Source: Clostridiales bacterium (GTDB lineage: Bacteria > Bacillota > Clostridia > Saccharofermentanales > Saccharofermentanaceae). Taken from it: 36,116 nt of DNA. The position numbers and the translations under genes are program-made. The notes beneath the pieces were generated by a model, which worked only from the letters and a program-made list of their open reading frames with translations, ran no database searches and had not been told where the DNA came from. Positions 30,525 through 36,116 of this stretch are shown here, piece by piece. The stretch's first letter is position 1. Every line of letters begins with the position of its first letter. The stretch spans positions 1 to 36,116 of the forward strand of contig JAFWPB010000031.1 in assembly GCA_017545245.1 (NCBI GenBank), in the 5' to 3' direction.

Positions 30525-31139
30525 TTAACTGAATGATTCATCAGTTTCAGAAGCCTTCTGCAATAATTCAAATTGTTCTTCTGTCACAACTTTTCGAAGT
30601 TCCGTCATGGCTTTCTCATACTCATTTTCGTAATGGGAAAACGTATCCGTTTTCTGAAGTTTAAAACCAATTGAAATATACAGCAGGATTGCTTTCCAGC
30701 TCCACGGTTGCGTGTGGATATAAACAGGAAGCGCCCCCTGTTCTGCATATATATTCATGACGGAAATAGCAAGAGCTCTTCCGAGACCCTTTCCCTGATA
30801 CTCTTCTTGAACAACAAGCCAATGAAGCGAAGAAACCATGTCTTCTCCCTTCATATCCTGCCATGCAATGCATGATCCTGCTACGTTACTCATCTTATCC
30901 AGCACAAAAAGGATATTCTTATTTTTCTCCGTACTCTGCAGATATGTCTCAACGAAATACTTCTCTGCTTCTTCCAAAGAATCAAAGTCACCTATGGAGT
31001 ATTCCAGCTTCGCCCATTCTTTTTCATACCCATTTCGATAAGAAACAATAGAAAACCCATCCGGCAAATCCACCTTTTTATGTGTGTACTCCGAACACTT
31101 CATGATCGTGTTATAAAATGGAATCGTTCTATCTAGCAT
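30525..31139 (-). CDS. GNAT-family N-acetyltransferase
   Basis: 204 residues. An N-terminal extension of about 25 residues precedes a GNAT core with SLHWLVVQEEYQGKGLGRALAISVM (QGKGLG acetyl-CoA loop) and HTQPWSWKAILLYISIGFKLQ (motif B). A charged C-terminal helix follows. The start context has GAGG 11 bases upstream. Substrate unknown. It lies downstream of the Nudix gene at 31211 by 71 bases. Confidence 0.86.
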   Translation of the reverse strand: MLDRTIPFYNTIMKCSEYTHKKVDLPDGFSIVSYRNGYEKEWAKLEYSIGDFDSLEEAEKYFVETYLQSTEKNKNILFVLDKMSNVAGSCIAWQDMKGEDMVSSLHWLVVQEEYQGKGLGRALAISVMNIYAEQGALPVYIHTQPWSWKAILLYISIGFKLQKTDTFSHYENEYEKAMTELRKVVTEEQFELLQKASETDESFS

Positions 31140-31210
31140 TAAAATACTTTCCTCGCCCTCATCCCGACAAATTCGAATTTATCTATTAGAAATAATGCTC
31201 CATCAATCGA

Positions 31211-31666
31211 TTAACCCATTCTGGAACAACTGCATCTGTGATTTGTCATACTCATTGCCTGCTCAATCGCCCATTTCTGCATTTCCAAATACATCTTATC
31301 ACTTATATCATCGAACCTAACGAATTTAAAAACATGATCTGGTTCAATTGGTTCCTTTATCTTATTTAGTAGTTCACCTACATAATAAGTCTGTATTGGG
31401 TGGAAATAACCTATCGTCGGATGTAACGTATAGGTTTCTGCCGAACCAACCTCTCCTTTGATTTCAACTGCATATCCGGCCTCTTCCAGGCACTCTCTTT
31501 CAATGCATTGAAAATCTGTTTCATCGGCGTCTAAGCCTCCACCCAGTAAAAAGAATCCTTTTGGTGTTTCGACTACTCCAACTTCATCACCCTTTATCGG
31601 AATAATATAAGCACCTTTTCTATCTACATATTTCTCGTTCTCTTTTGTGCCAAAGACTTTATGCAT
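31211..31666 (-). CDS. Nudix hydrolase
   Basis: 151 residues from the ATG at 31666 (GAGG 5 bases upstream; a GTG two codons earlier has its ribosome site too close). A canonical Nudix box is present, LGGGLDADETDFQCIERECLEEAGY, given here as its elements: GX5E start at GLDADE and the REXXEE helix as RECLEEAG. It hydrolyses nucleotide-linked pyrophosphates. The C-terminal tail NHRCSCSRMG looks atypical and may be altered. It is the last intact gene of the Nudix/2'-5'-ligase/HIT series. Confidence 0.87.
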   Translation of the reverse strand: MHKVFGTKENEKYVDRKGAYIIPIKGDEVGVVETPKGFFLLGGGLDADETDFQCIERECLEEAGYAVEIKGEVGSAETYTLHPTIGYFHPIQTYYVGELLNKIKEPIEPDHVFKFVRFDDISDKMYLEMQKWAIEQAMSMTNHRCSCSRMG

Positions 31667-31694
31667 ATTCACCTCAATAAACTCCGGTTCATCA

Positions 31695-31971
31695 CTACAA
31701 TAAAAGATCCAGCTCCCTGGCGAGAGCTTCTTTCATTTCGCGCAGTTCCTCATCGCTGGGTCTGTTATCATCCAATACATCTTATCAAGCGGATAACACC
31801 ATACTGGTCCTTTTCCATTATTCCCGTAACCTTCCAGATCTCCAGAGACTCTTGGAAACAAATGCCAATGCATATGCGTATTTCCGTTTCCCAGTCACTC
31901 ATAATTCATCTAACAAAAAACGGATTATTCCCTTCTTTGATTAGCTTTATTCTGTCACAAATTATGCACAT
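31695..31971 (-). pseudogene. Decayed HIT-family gene (internal deletion plus frameshift)
   Basis: The N-terminal piece from the ATG at 31971 reads MCIICDRIKLIKEGNNPFFVR then stops; this is the CxxC start of clostridial HIT proteins. A second piece from about 31895 in another frame holds the HIT core GNGNTHMHWHLFPRVSGDL (HxHxH) and runs to DKMY. A further shift is needed to continue DDNRPSDEELREMKEALARE to the TAG at 31695. Roughly the middle third of the protein is missing. The intact protein would have been a nucleotidyl hydrolase or transferase. Neighbouring nucleotide-processing genes fit. The loss of the middle means it cannot be functional. Confidence 0.85.
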
Positions 31972-32047
31972 AATTACCACTTTAAAGTTCGTCTTGTCGG
32001 TCTCGTAAAATGCAAATGAACTCTCAAGCGTTAATGATTCAATGACC

Positions 32048-32208
32048 CTACCTGTTCAATTTTACATCAAATAACTTAATTGATTCATCATTACTGCCGA
32101 TTCTTTCAACATATAACGAATCAACGATCATTTCGAAGGTATCATCTAACTCTATTTCCTCATCTAACGGCATATTCGCTAAACTGATGTGAGGAACATA
32201 ATTATGCT
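32048..32208 (-). pseudogene. C-terminal fragment of a 2'-5' RNA ligase-like gene, cut off by the IS insertion
   Basis: The frame entering from the insertion boundary reads HNYVPHISLANMPLDEE and ends LFDVKLNR with TAG at 32048-32050. PHISL is the second HxS/T motif of the 2H phosphoesterase fold. It continues exactly, in frame, the N-terminal part at 34776-35138 when the element and one copy of ATTATGCT are removed. About 50 residues. Confidence 0.9.
32201..32208. repeat. 8-bp target-site duplication, left copy (ATTATGCT)
   Basis: ATTATGCT directly precedes the element's first GG and is repeated exactly at 34776-34783 after its last CC. Eight bases is the duplication length known for the IS1595 family. 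Confidence 0.93.
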
Positions 32209-32234
32209 GGCTTATTACAATTTAATAGTTGACA
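32209..32234 (+). repeat. Left terminal inverted repeat
   Basis: Begins GGCTTATTACAATTTAATAG and runs into the TTGACA -35 box. Aligned to the right end it matches at 20 of 26 positions, with mismatches at 5, 6, 9, 13, 16 and 25. The -35 box (32229-32234) lies within the repeat, so transposase binding could repress transcription. Confidence 0.88.
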
Positions 32235-32257
32235 GTAGAACACATGTTCTGTAGAAT
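32229..32257 (+). promoter_or_regulatory. Transposase promoter with palindrome in the spacer
   Basis: TTGACA (32229-32234), 17 bases, then TAGAAT (32252-32257). The spacer contains the perfect inverted repeat AGAACA-CA-TGTTCT (32237-32250). It would start near 32264, about 24 bases before the transposase ATG. Confidence 0.75.
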
Positions 32258-32287
32258 ATAGTTAAACAAATAGTATGGAGTCGGGTT

Positions 32288-33340
32288 ATGTCAGAACTGA
32301 AGAAAGTGATAACTGCATATCGGAAGCTTTCGTTTGTAGACCGTGTCGTATTCTTTTCCACGGTTTCAAACGATGTCGATGTACGGGAAGAAACTCTTCA
32401 ACACTTTCTCATTGAGACAAGAATGGGCGATGAGCTTGCCTGCCTCTACTGTCAGGGAGAACATGTAGTCAGGAACGGGAAACGCAAGGATGGAACACAG
32501 CGCTTTCTGTGCCGTGATTGCGGGAAATCATTCATCCCTGCTTCCAATACGGTCACTTCCAGAACAAGAAAAAGAATGAGTACATGGGTAAAGTACCTAA
32601 AGTGTATGCTGGATAAGAAGACTTTGAAAGAGTCTTCCGAAGAATGCGGTATTTCCATGCCGACAGCATTTTCTTGGAGACATAAGATCCTCGATGCATT
32701 ACGGGAAGTTACTGACAAAGTATATCTGGACGGTACAGTGGAAGCCGATGAGACCTTCTTCAATGTATCTTACAAAGGAAATCACAAGAACAGCAAGTCT
32801 TTTACTATGCCAAGAGAAGCGCACAGGAGAGGAAACGACGTCCATGCTAAAGGCCTTTCTTCCGAGAAGGTCTGTGTGCCGTGTGCGGTAGATACTTCAG
32901 GTATCTCCTATGCCAGACCTGTCAAACTGGGTAAGCCGAATTCTTCCTGTATTTTCACTGTATTCGATGGAATCATCGCGCCTGATGCGACATTATGTAC
33001 TGATAACGAGAATGCATACAGGGCATTCTCGAAGAATAAGAATATATGCCTTATCCAGATGGAAACAGATAGTCATATATCTGTCCGGGACGGCATCCCC
33101 TACGGGATACAACGTATCAATGCCTATCACAGAACCCTGAAGGAATTCATGGGCAGGTTCCATGGAGTATCGACAAAACATCTTGGAAACTATATCGTGT
33201 GGAATAACCTTATCACCAATAACAAGAGAAAGAACGAAGAGACATTGGGCCAGCTTTTCGCCCAGATGTTGAGTTCCGGTATTTGCATCCGGAACAGAGA
33301 TATCTCTTCACGTTCCCCGTTACCCTCCCTGGAGGTGTGA
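32288..33340 (+). CDS. IS1595-family DDE transposase
   Basis: 350 residues. The N-terminal zinc ribbon has CLYC (52-55) and CRDC (75-78). The catalytic domain begins after residue 140: first Asp in VEADETFF (D154), second Asp in CTDNENAY (D239), and the third-position segment INAYHRTLKEF (278-287), in which Asn/His and a following Lys replace the usual Glu, as described for DDNK/DDHK subgroups of this family. FHGVSTKHLGNYIVWNN is the conserved C-terminal signature. GGAG lies 7 bases before the ATG. The gene ends TGA two bases before the tnpB ATG, and its 3' end carries tnpB's ribosome site. Confidence 0.93.
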   Translation: MSELKKVITAYRKLSFVDRVVFFSTVSNDVDVREETLQHFLIETRMGDELACLYCQGEHVVRNGKRKDGTQRFLCRDCGKSFIPASNTVTSRTRKRMSTWVKYLKCMLDKKTLKESSEECGISMPTAFSWRHKILDALREVTDKVYLDGTVEADETFFNVSYKGNHKNSKSFTMPREAHRRGNDVHAKGLSSEKVCVPCAVDTSGISYARPVKLGKPNSSCIFTVFDGIIAPDATLCTDNENAYRAFSKNKNICLIQMETDSHISVRDGIPYGIQRINAYHRTLKEFMGRFHGVSTKHLGNYIVWNNLITNNKRKNEETLGQLFAQMLSSGICIRNRDISSRSPLPSLEV

Positions 33341-33342
33341 AC

Positions 33343-34674
33343 ATGATTCTTTCAGAGGAACACAGGATCAAGGTCAGGAAGAACAAAGACCTTGGTTCTG
33401 AGATCGATAACTATTGTTATCTGGTCAAGAACCTATCCAATACTGTCAACTACCTGATCAGGCAGTGCTACCGTATCCATACCAAGCTTAAGTCAGGTAA
33501 ACGTCTGGAAGAGTGGGAACAGGATATGCTGGATGCTGTCAACGATGGTATCCGTAGATATAACGAGAGCCGTCCGGGAAAGAAAGAACTCAGATATGTA
33601 GATGCAGAGAACAGTTTTATCGCAGATGCATACTTCCTCAGCTGGTACCTGAAAGGTTCTTCTGAATACAAGGCTGTTCCCTATGCCACCTGCAGCCAGA
33701 TCTGTATCCAGGAGAAATGCAGAGAATGGAAATCGTTCTACTTGTCAGTAGCCGAGTATGCACGTACTCCTGACAAGTTCCTGGGGTGTCCCCATGCACC
33801 CGGATATCTGGATCCCAAAGACGGCAGAGGCGCACTTGTTATTACGAGCCAGAACTTCCATGTGGATGAACAAGGCAATATCAGGGTGCCGAAGTTCTTG
33901 AGTGGTATTCATATCCGTGCAAGACACCAAAACGTGAGACAGATCCGAATCAAGAGCTGCAAGAATGTTATCCAAATTTCTCTTCTGTATGAGAAGAAAG
34001 AAGCAGGAAAAGTGGAATCGGATACTGTTATGGGCATCGATCTGGGAGTAAACAATCTTATCGCAGCGGCATGGGATTCGGAGATGACACCCGTGATCGT
34101 GAACGGGCGTCCCATCAAGTGCATGAACCAGTATTTCAACAAGGCAAGAGCACGCTTACAGAAGGAGGCAAAGACAAGTAACAAACGTGATAAAACAAGA
34201 AAGCTAGAGAAACTGACCGCAAAGAGAAACAGGAAGATCAAGGACTATCTGCACAAGGCAAGCAGGAAAATCGTAGATCTGGCAGAAGCATCAGGTGTGG
34301 GAGTCATAGTGATCGGCAATAACCATGGATGGAAACAGAATAGCGATATGGGAAACAGAATAAACCAGAATTTCGTATCCATTCCTTACAAAATGCTGGT
34401 CGACATGATCTCCTACAAAGCAAGGCTGGAAGGAATCGAAGTCAGGATCGTCCGTGAAAGCTACACCAGCGGAACGAGTTACCTTGATGGAGAAGCTCCG
34501 GAAGTGTCATACTATAACAAGACACGAAGGATCCGGAGAGGTCTGTTCAGAAGCAACACCGGAATCTGCATTAACGCAGATGTGAATGCCGCTTACCAGA
34601 TAATCAAGCTGGGAGGCATACAGGAGATTCGGATAAAGCAAAGAGAACAGATCACCAAACTAAAAGTAGCCTGA
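33343..34674 (+). CDS. tnpB: TnpB-family RuvC-like protein with non-canonical RuvC-II
   Basis: 443 residues from the ATG at 33343 (GGAGG 7 bases upstream). RuvC-I is GIDLGVNNLIA (D233), and RuvC-III is NADVNAAYQI (D413). A basic helix (about 275-312) lies between RuvC-I and RuvC-II as in TnpB proteins. At RuvC-II the strand VIVIGNNHGWKQ (321-332) lacks the glutamate expected in the common EDL-type motif; a conserved-looking Glu lies later in RESYTSGTSYLD (E372) and could substitute. The zinc-finger CxxC pairs are absent, replaced by SYTSGTS and RRGLFRSNTG. Canonical TnpB proteins are RNA-guided nucleases that promote retention of their transposon. Activity here is inferred, not shown. Confidence 0.9.
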   Translation: MILSEEHRIKVRKNKDLGSEIDNYCYLVKNLSNTVNYLIRQCYRIHTKLKSGKRLEEWEQDMLDAVNDGIRRYNESRPGKKELRYVDAENSFIADAYFLSWYLKGSSEYKAVPYATCSQICIQEKCREWKSFYLSVAEYARTPDKFLGCPHAPGYLDPKDGRGALVITSQNFHVDEQGNIRVPKFLSGIHIRARHQNVRQIRIKSCKNVIQISLLYEKKEAGKVESDTVMGIDLGVNNLIAAAWDSEMTPVIVNGRPIKCMNQYFNKARARLQKEAKTSNKRDKTRKLEKLTAKRNRKIKDYLHKASRKIVDLAEASGVGVIVIGNNHGWKQNSDMGNRINQNFVSIPYKMLVDMISYKARLEGIEVRIVRESYTSGTSYLDGEAPEVSYYNKTRRIRRGLFRSNTGICINADVNAAYQIIKLGGIQEIRIKQREQITKLKVA

Positions 34675-34767
34675 ATTAGATCAGGTAGAGGCATCAGGCT
34701 AGTGCCATTAAAGTGCTGATATGGTATATTCATATCAGTGGTTTATAAATCTCAACTATGAAGTTGA
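34675..34767 (+). ncRNA. Candidate guide-RNA (omega/re RNA-like) scaffold at the 3' end of tnpB
   Basis: After the tnpB stop three stems occur in order: GGCA/TGCC (34690-34706), a perfect 8-bp stem CTGATATG/CATATCAG with 7-base loop (34716-34738), and TCAACT-ATGA-AGTTGA (34752-34767), which lies inside the right terminal repeat. In characterised TnpB loci the guide RNA spans the gene's 3' end and the element end, with the guide copied from the flanking DNA. Here the guide would begin about 34768 and run into the interrupted gene. The 5' boundary is unknown and may lie inside tnpB. Confidence 0.5.
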
Positions 34768-34775
34768 AAATAGCC
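34750..34775 (-). repeat. Right terminal inverted repeat
   Basis: Read on the minus strand it begins GGCTATTTTCAACTTCATAG and ends at 34750. It pairs with the left end at 20 of 26 positions. It contains the terminal hairpin of the candidate guide RNA, so one sequence may serve both transposase binding and RNA structure. Confidence 0.88.
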
Positions 34776-34783
34776 ATTATGCT
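34776..34783. repeat. 8-bp target-site duplication, right copy (ATTATGCT)
   Basis: Exact repeat of 32201-32208. On the minus strand it reads AGCATAAT and encodes part of the Lys-His-Asn of the interrupted ligase-like protein. Confidence 0.93.
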
Positions 34784-35138
34784 TATCTCTATGCTCTAAG
34801 TGTTCCGGAATGATGTTTTTGTAAATATCATCACTCATATTGTTAATGATATCTTTGTTTTCTACAACATCTAAAAACCTGTAATTTGATTCACCTACAG
34901 GCGTAGAAACACCATGGCATGTGATCTTAAACGGTTTGTATTTTTCCACTACTTTACAAAGTTTTTCATATAGTTCTTCATCAGAGATTTCTGAATCAAA
35001 AGGAAAGGCCACAGCGATATGTGGATCGATTTTATCTGCTATATCGTAGTACTTTTTCTGTATCTCTTTTATCTTATCGATATTGGGGAAATCCACCATT
35101 ATCAATATGTCTCTTTTATTCGTGTTATCGAATGTCAT
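34776..35138 (-). pseudogene. N-terminal part of a 2'-5' RNA ligase-like gene interrupted by the IS
   Basis: From the ATG at 35138 the native protein runs 121 residues to RDKHN, then reads seven foreign codons (GYFQLHS) from the element and stops at 34752. It contains the first 2H-phosphoesterase motif DPHIAVAFPF (HxA variant). Joined to 32048-32200 it gives a 171-residue protein with a second motif PHISL, the normal length for 2'-5' RNA ligase/cyclic phosphodiesterase proteins. It starts 8 bases after the stop of the Nudix gene, so both belonged to one operon. The truncated protein lacks one catalytic His motif and should be inactive. Confidence 0.88.
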
Positions 35139-35145
35139 ACGTGTC

Positions 35146-35631
35146 TCACTTCCAATATTCCAACAGCTTCTCATCTATTACAGCTATTACTTCTTTGTCT
35201 TTAACATCACGGTAAAAGGCAAGTTTTTCAATTTCTTCCTTGTCTTTTCTATGTTCTTCAATCATTGGCAGATATTCTTCCGGCAAGGTGATACCATAGA
35301 GTCCGCCATACTCTTCATGCCATTCTGGATTGAAATATCCGGGAGCCATTTTGTAATGCATGAGTCCTAAAAACTCGAAGTCTACATTATCAAGTCCCAA
35401 CTCTTCTTTGCATTCTCTCGTAATGCATTCCCTAAGGCTTTCATTTTCTTCCCTGCAGCCACCGAAGATTTCCCAATCTTTTCTCCAGTTATTCCATCCC
35501 ATAAGATACTCATCACCTATTTTCACAACAACCAGGCAGTGATTGATCGGGCTGTACTCTTTGTCTGCATCCGCTTCATTGACATTAATAATTTCAAGAA
35601 GTTCATTTCCTTTGCCATCAACAACTAACAT
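35146..35631 (-). CDS. Nudix hydrolase
   Basis: 161 residues from the ATG at 35631 (GGAGG 8 bases upstream). Canonical Nudix box elements are GGCREENE (GX5E) and RECITRECKEELGL, whose RECKEEL supplies the metal-binding Glu residues. WEIFGGCRE and YMAPGYF-like segments frame the active site. It would cleave a nucleoside diphosphate derivative or capped-RNA-like end. A 34-codon ORF stops one base upstream, and the interrupted 2'-5' ligase-like gene follows after 8 bases. Confidence 0.88.
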   Translation of the reverse strand: MLVVDGKGNELLEIINVNEADADKEYSPINHCLVVVKIGDEYLMGWNNWRKDWEIFGGCREENESLRECITRECKEELGLDNVDFEFLGLMHYKMAPGYFNPEWHEEYGGLYGITLPEEYLPMIEEHRKDKEEIEKLAFYRDVKDKEVIAVIDEKLLEYWK

Positions 35632-35632
35632 A

Positions 35633-35737
35633 TTAATTTCCTCCACTCATTTTCTGCATAGACAATGCAGGATTCCAGTCCTTCATTTCTTCAACGTTTT
35701 TAGAATCCTCATACCACTGCGAAACGGTATCATTCAT
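35633..35737 (-). CDS. Small 34-residue ORF at the head of the Nudix operon
   Basis: MNDTVSQWYEDSKNVEEMKD... ends MSGGN, with a good ribosome site (GGGAG 8 bases before the ATG at 35737). Its TAA lies one base before the Nudix ATG, and the Nudix ribosome site is inside it. This is the best-supported of the small ORFs here. It may be a real small protein or a coupling leader; no homologue is recognised. Confidence 0.5.
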   Translation of the reverse strand: MNDTVSQWYEDSKNVEEMKDWNPALSMQKMSGGN

Positions 35738-35861
35738 AGTAAAATCTCCCGGTCTCAATTTCGACTAAGATTATTCCTTGCTACATACATTTTACTTCGG
35801 AATCATGTTTTGGTGGGGAATTTTATACTATTGTGCTCAAAACTGTTTTTTGTAATAGAAA

Positions 35862-35893
35862 AATCCCAAAGGCCTTTTCAGCCATTCGGGATT
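35862..35893 (-). terminator. Intrinsic terminator after the decarboxylase-family gene
   Basis: Minus-strand AATCCC (35888-35893) pairs with GGGATT (35862-35867) and is followed by TTTTCTATTAC. It lies 90 bases past the stop at 35983 and upstream of the small ORF/Nudix operon, separating the two units. The stem is short with a 20-base interior that includes a GGCCTTT segment. Confidence 0.5.
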
Positions 35894-35982
35894 CTTTTAC
35901 TGTGTAGTTAACATGCGGAACTTGTATTTGTTTACGTCGTCTCCTCTATTTCATACTACCGAAAACTTCATTAGATACCGGT

Positions 35983-36116
35983 TCACTCTTCATTCCACAC
36001 TTCTTTTGCCAGTCTGAACACTGCCCACCCTTTTGGCCAGCCTACATACATCGTTGCGTGGGTAATGATTGCTGCGATCTCTTCCTTCGTCACACCGTGG
36101 TCTTTTGCGTTCTGCA
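35983..36116 (-). CDS. Carboxymuconolactone decarboxylase/AhpD-family protein, C-terminal part
   Basis: The frame enters from the right edge and ends at TGA 35983-35985. The visible 43 residues, HGVTKEEIAAIITHATMYVG followed by WPKGWAVFRLAKEVW, match the C-terminal helices of this family (the conserved EIxEIITHxxxYxGWP pattern). The catalytic CxxC or equivalent lies upstream, outside the window. Family members act as decarboxylases or peroxidase-like reductases. A terminator follows. Confidence 0.82.
   Translation of the reverse strand, partial: QNAKDHGVTKEEIAAIITHATMYVGWPKGWAVFRLAKEVWNEE

Larger units (their letters stand above)
32209..34775 (+). mobile_element. IS1595-family insertion element carrying tnpB (2567 bp)
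   Basis: Bounded by imperfect 26-bp terminal inverted repeats that both begin GGCT (32209-32234 and 34750-34775; 20 of 26 positions match) and by an exact 8-bp target duplication. Inside are a promoter, a DDE transposase gene, a tnpB-type gene two bases downstream and a structured 3' non-coding tail. It splits a 2'-5' RNA ligase-like gene. All parts look intact and the target duplication is exact, so insertion is probably recent. Transposition would follow the DDE cut/paste or replicative route and not the single-strand route of IS200/IS605, from which tnpB is best known. Confidence 0.93.

Noticed and set aside
12504..31672. Integron cassette array suggested by many small unrelated enzymes
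   Set aside because: No integrase and no attC-like imperfect palindromes between genes; many genes overlap by 1-4 bases, unlike cassettes.
32209..34775. Element as an IS200/IS605 type transposon because of tnpB
   Set aside because: No Y1 transposase; the transposase is DDE with zinc ribbon, ends are inverted repeats, and there is an 8-bp duplication, all of which fit IS1595.

Overview
The window looks like chromosomal DNA of a Gram-positive anaerobe of the class Clostridia, probably a gut or rumen Lachnospiraceae or Oscillospiraceae relative. This rests on moderate GC content, strong AGGAGG-type ribosome sites, a LacI-sensor/GGDEF fusion, a lipoprotein fusing a propeller-like sensor to a solute-binding domain, a PASTA/DUF4214 surface protein, and an IS1595 element carrying tnpB. 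Species cannot be assigned by eye. Most genes lie on the minus strand.

Layout. 1-1800: end of a RelE/ParE toxin and a DUF4143 ATPase with three 22-23 bp tandem repeats above its promoter; both abut a tRNA-Ser(GCU) 3' end and TGTGGTCAAA repeats, which suggests a decayed integrated element. 1994-12277: stable genes, namely rmuC, a hemolysin III homologue, a LacI-sensor/diguanylate cyclase, a solute-binding lipoprotein, a small membrane protein and a 978-residue leucine-rich surface protein. 12504-31672: a long run of small stand-alone enzymes, often with ATGA or TAATG junctions. They include seven GNAT acetyltransferases, two HAD phosphatases, a DinB-like protein, an APH-type kinase, a nucleoside phosphorylase, PhzF, adenosine deaminase, two Nudix hydrolases, an esterase, a methyltransferase, and a TetR/flavoprotein/HXXEE group. 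They look like accumulated housecleaning, resistance-type or salvage functions. A BRO-N/HTH phage-type pair (23156-24374) and a Phd/YefM antitoxin overlapping a GNAT gene lie within this run.

31695-35737 was one minus-strand series: small ORF, Nudix, 2'-5' RNA ligase-like protein, HIT protein, then the Nudix gene at 31211. The HIT gene has decayed by internal deletion and frameshift. The ligase gene is split by a complete 2567-bp insertion element (32209-34775). That element has 26-bp imperfect terminal inverted repeats starting GGCT, an exact 8-bp target duplication (ATTATGCT), an IS1595-type DDE transposase with a strong promoter, and, two bases later, a TnpB-type RuvC protein. Removing the element and one duplication copy restores the ligase frame.

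The most interesting object is this DDE transposon with a TnpB passenger. The TnpB has RuvC-I and RuvC-III aspartates but no glutamate at the usual RuvC-II place and no zinc-finger cysteines. The 100 bases after tnpB fold into three hairpins, the last inside the terminal repeat, which makes a candidate guide-RNA scaffold. The window ends in a carboxymuconolactone-decarboxylase-family gene cut by the window edge.
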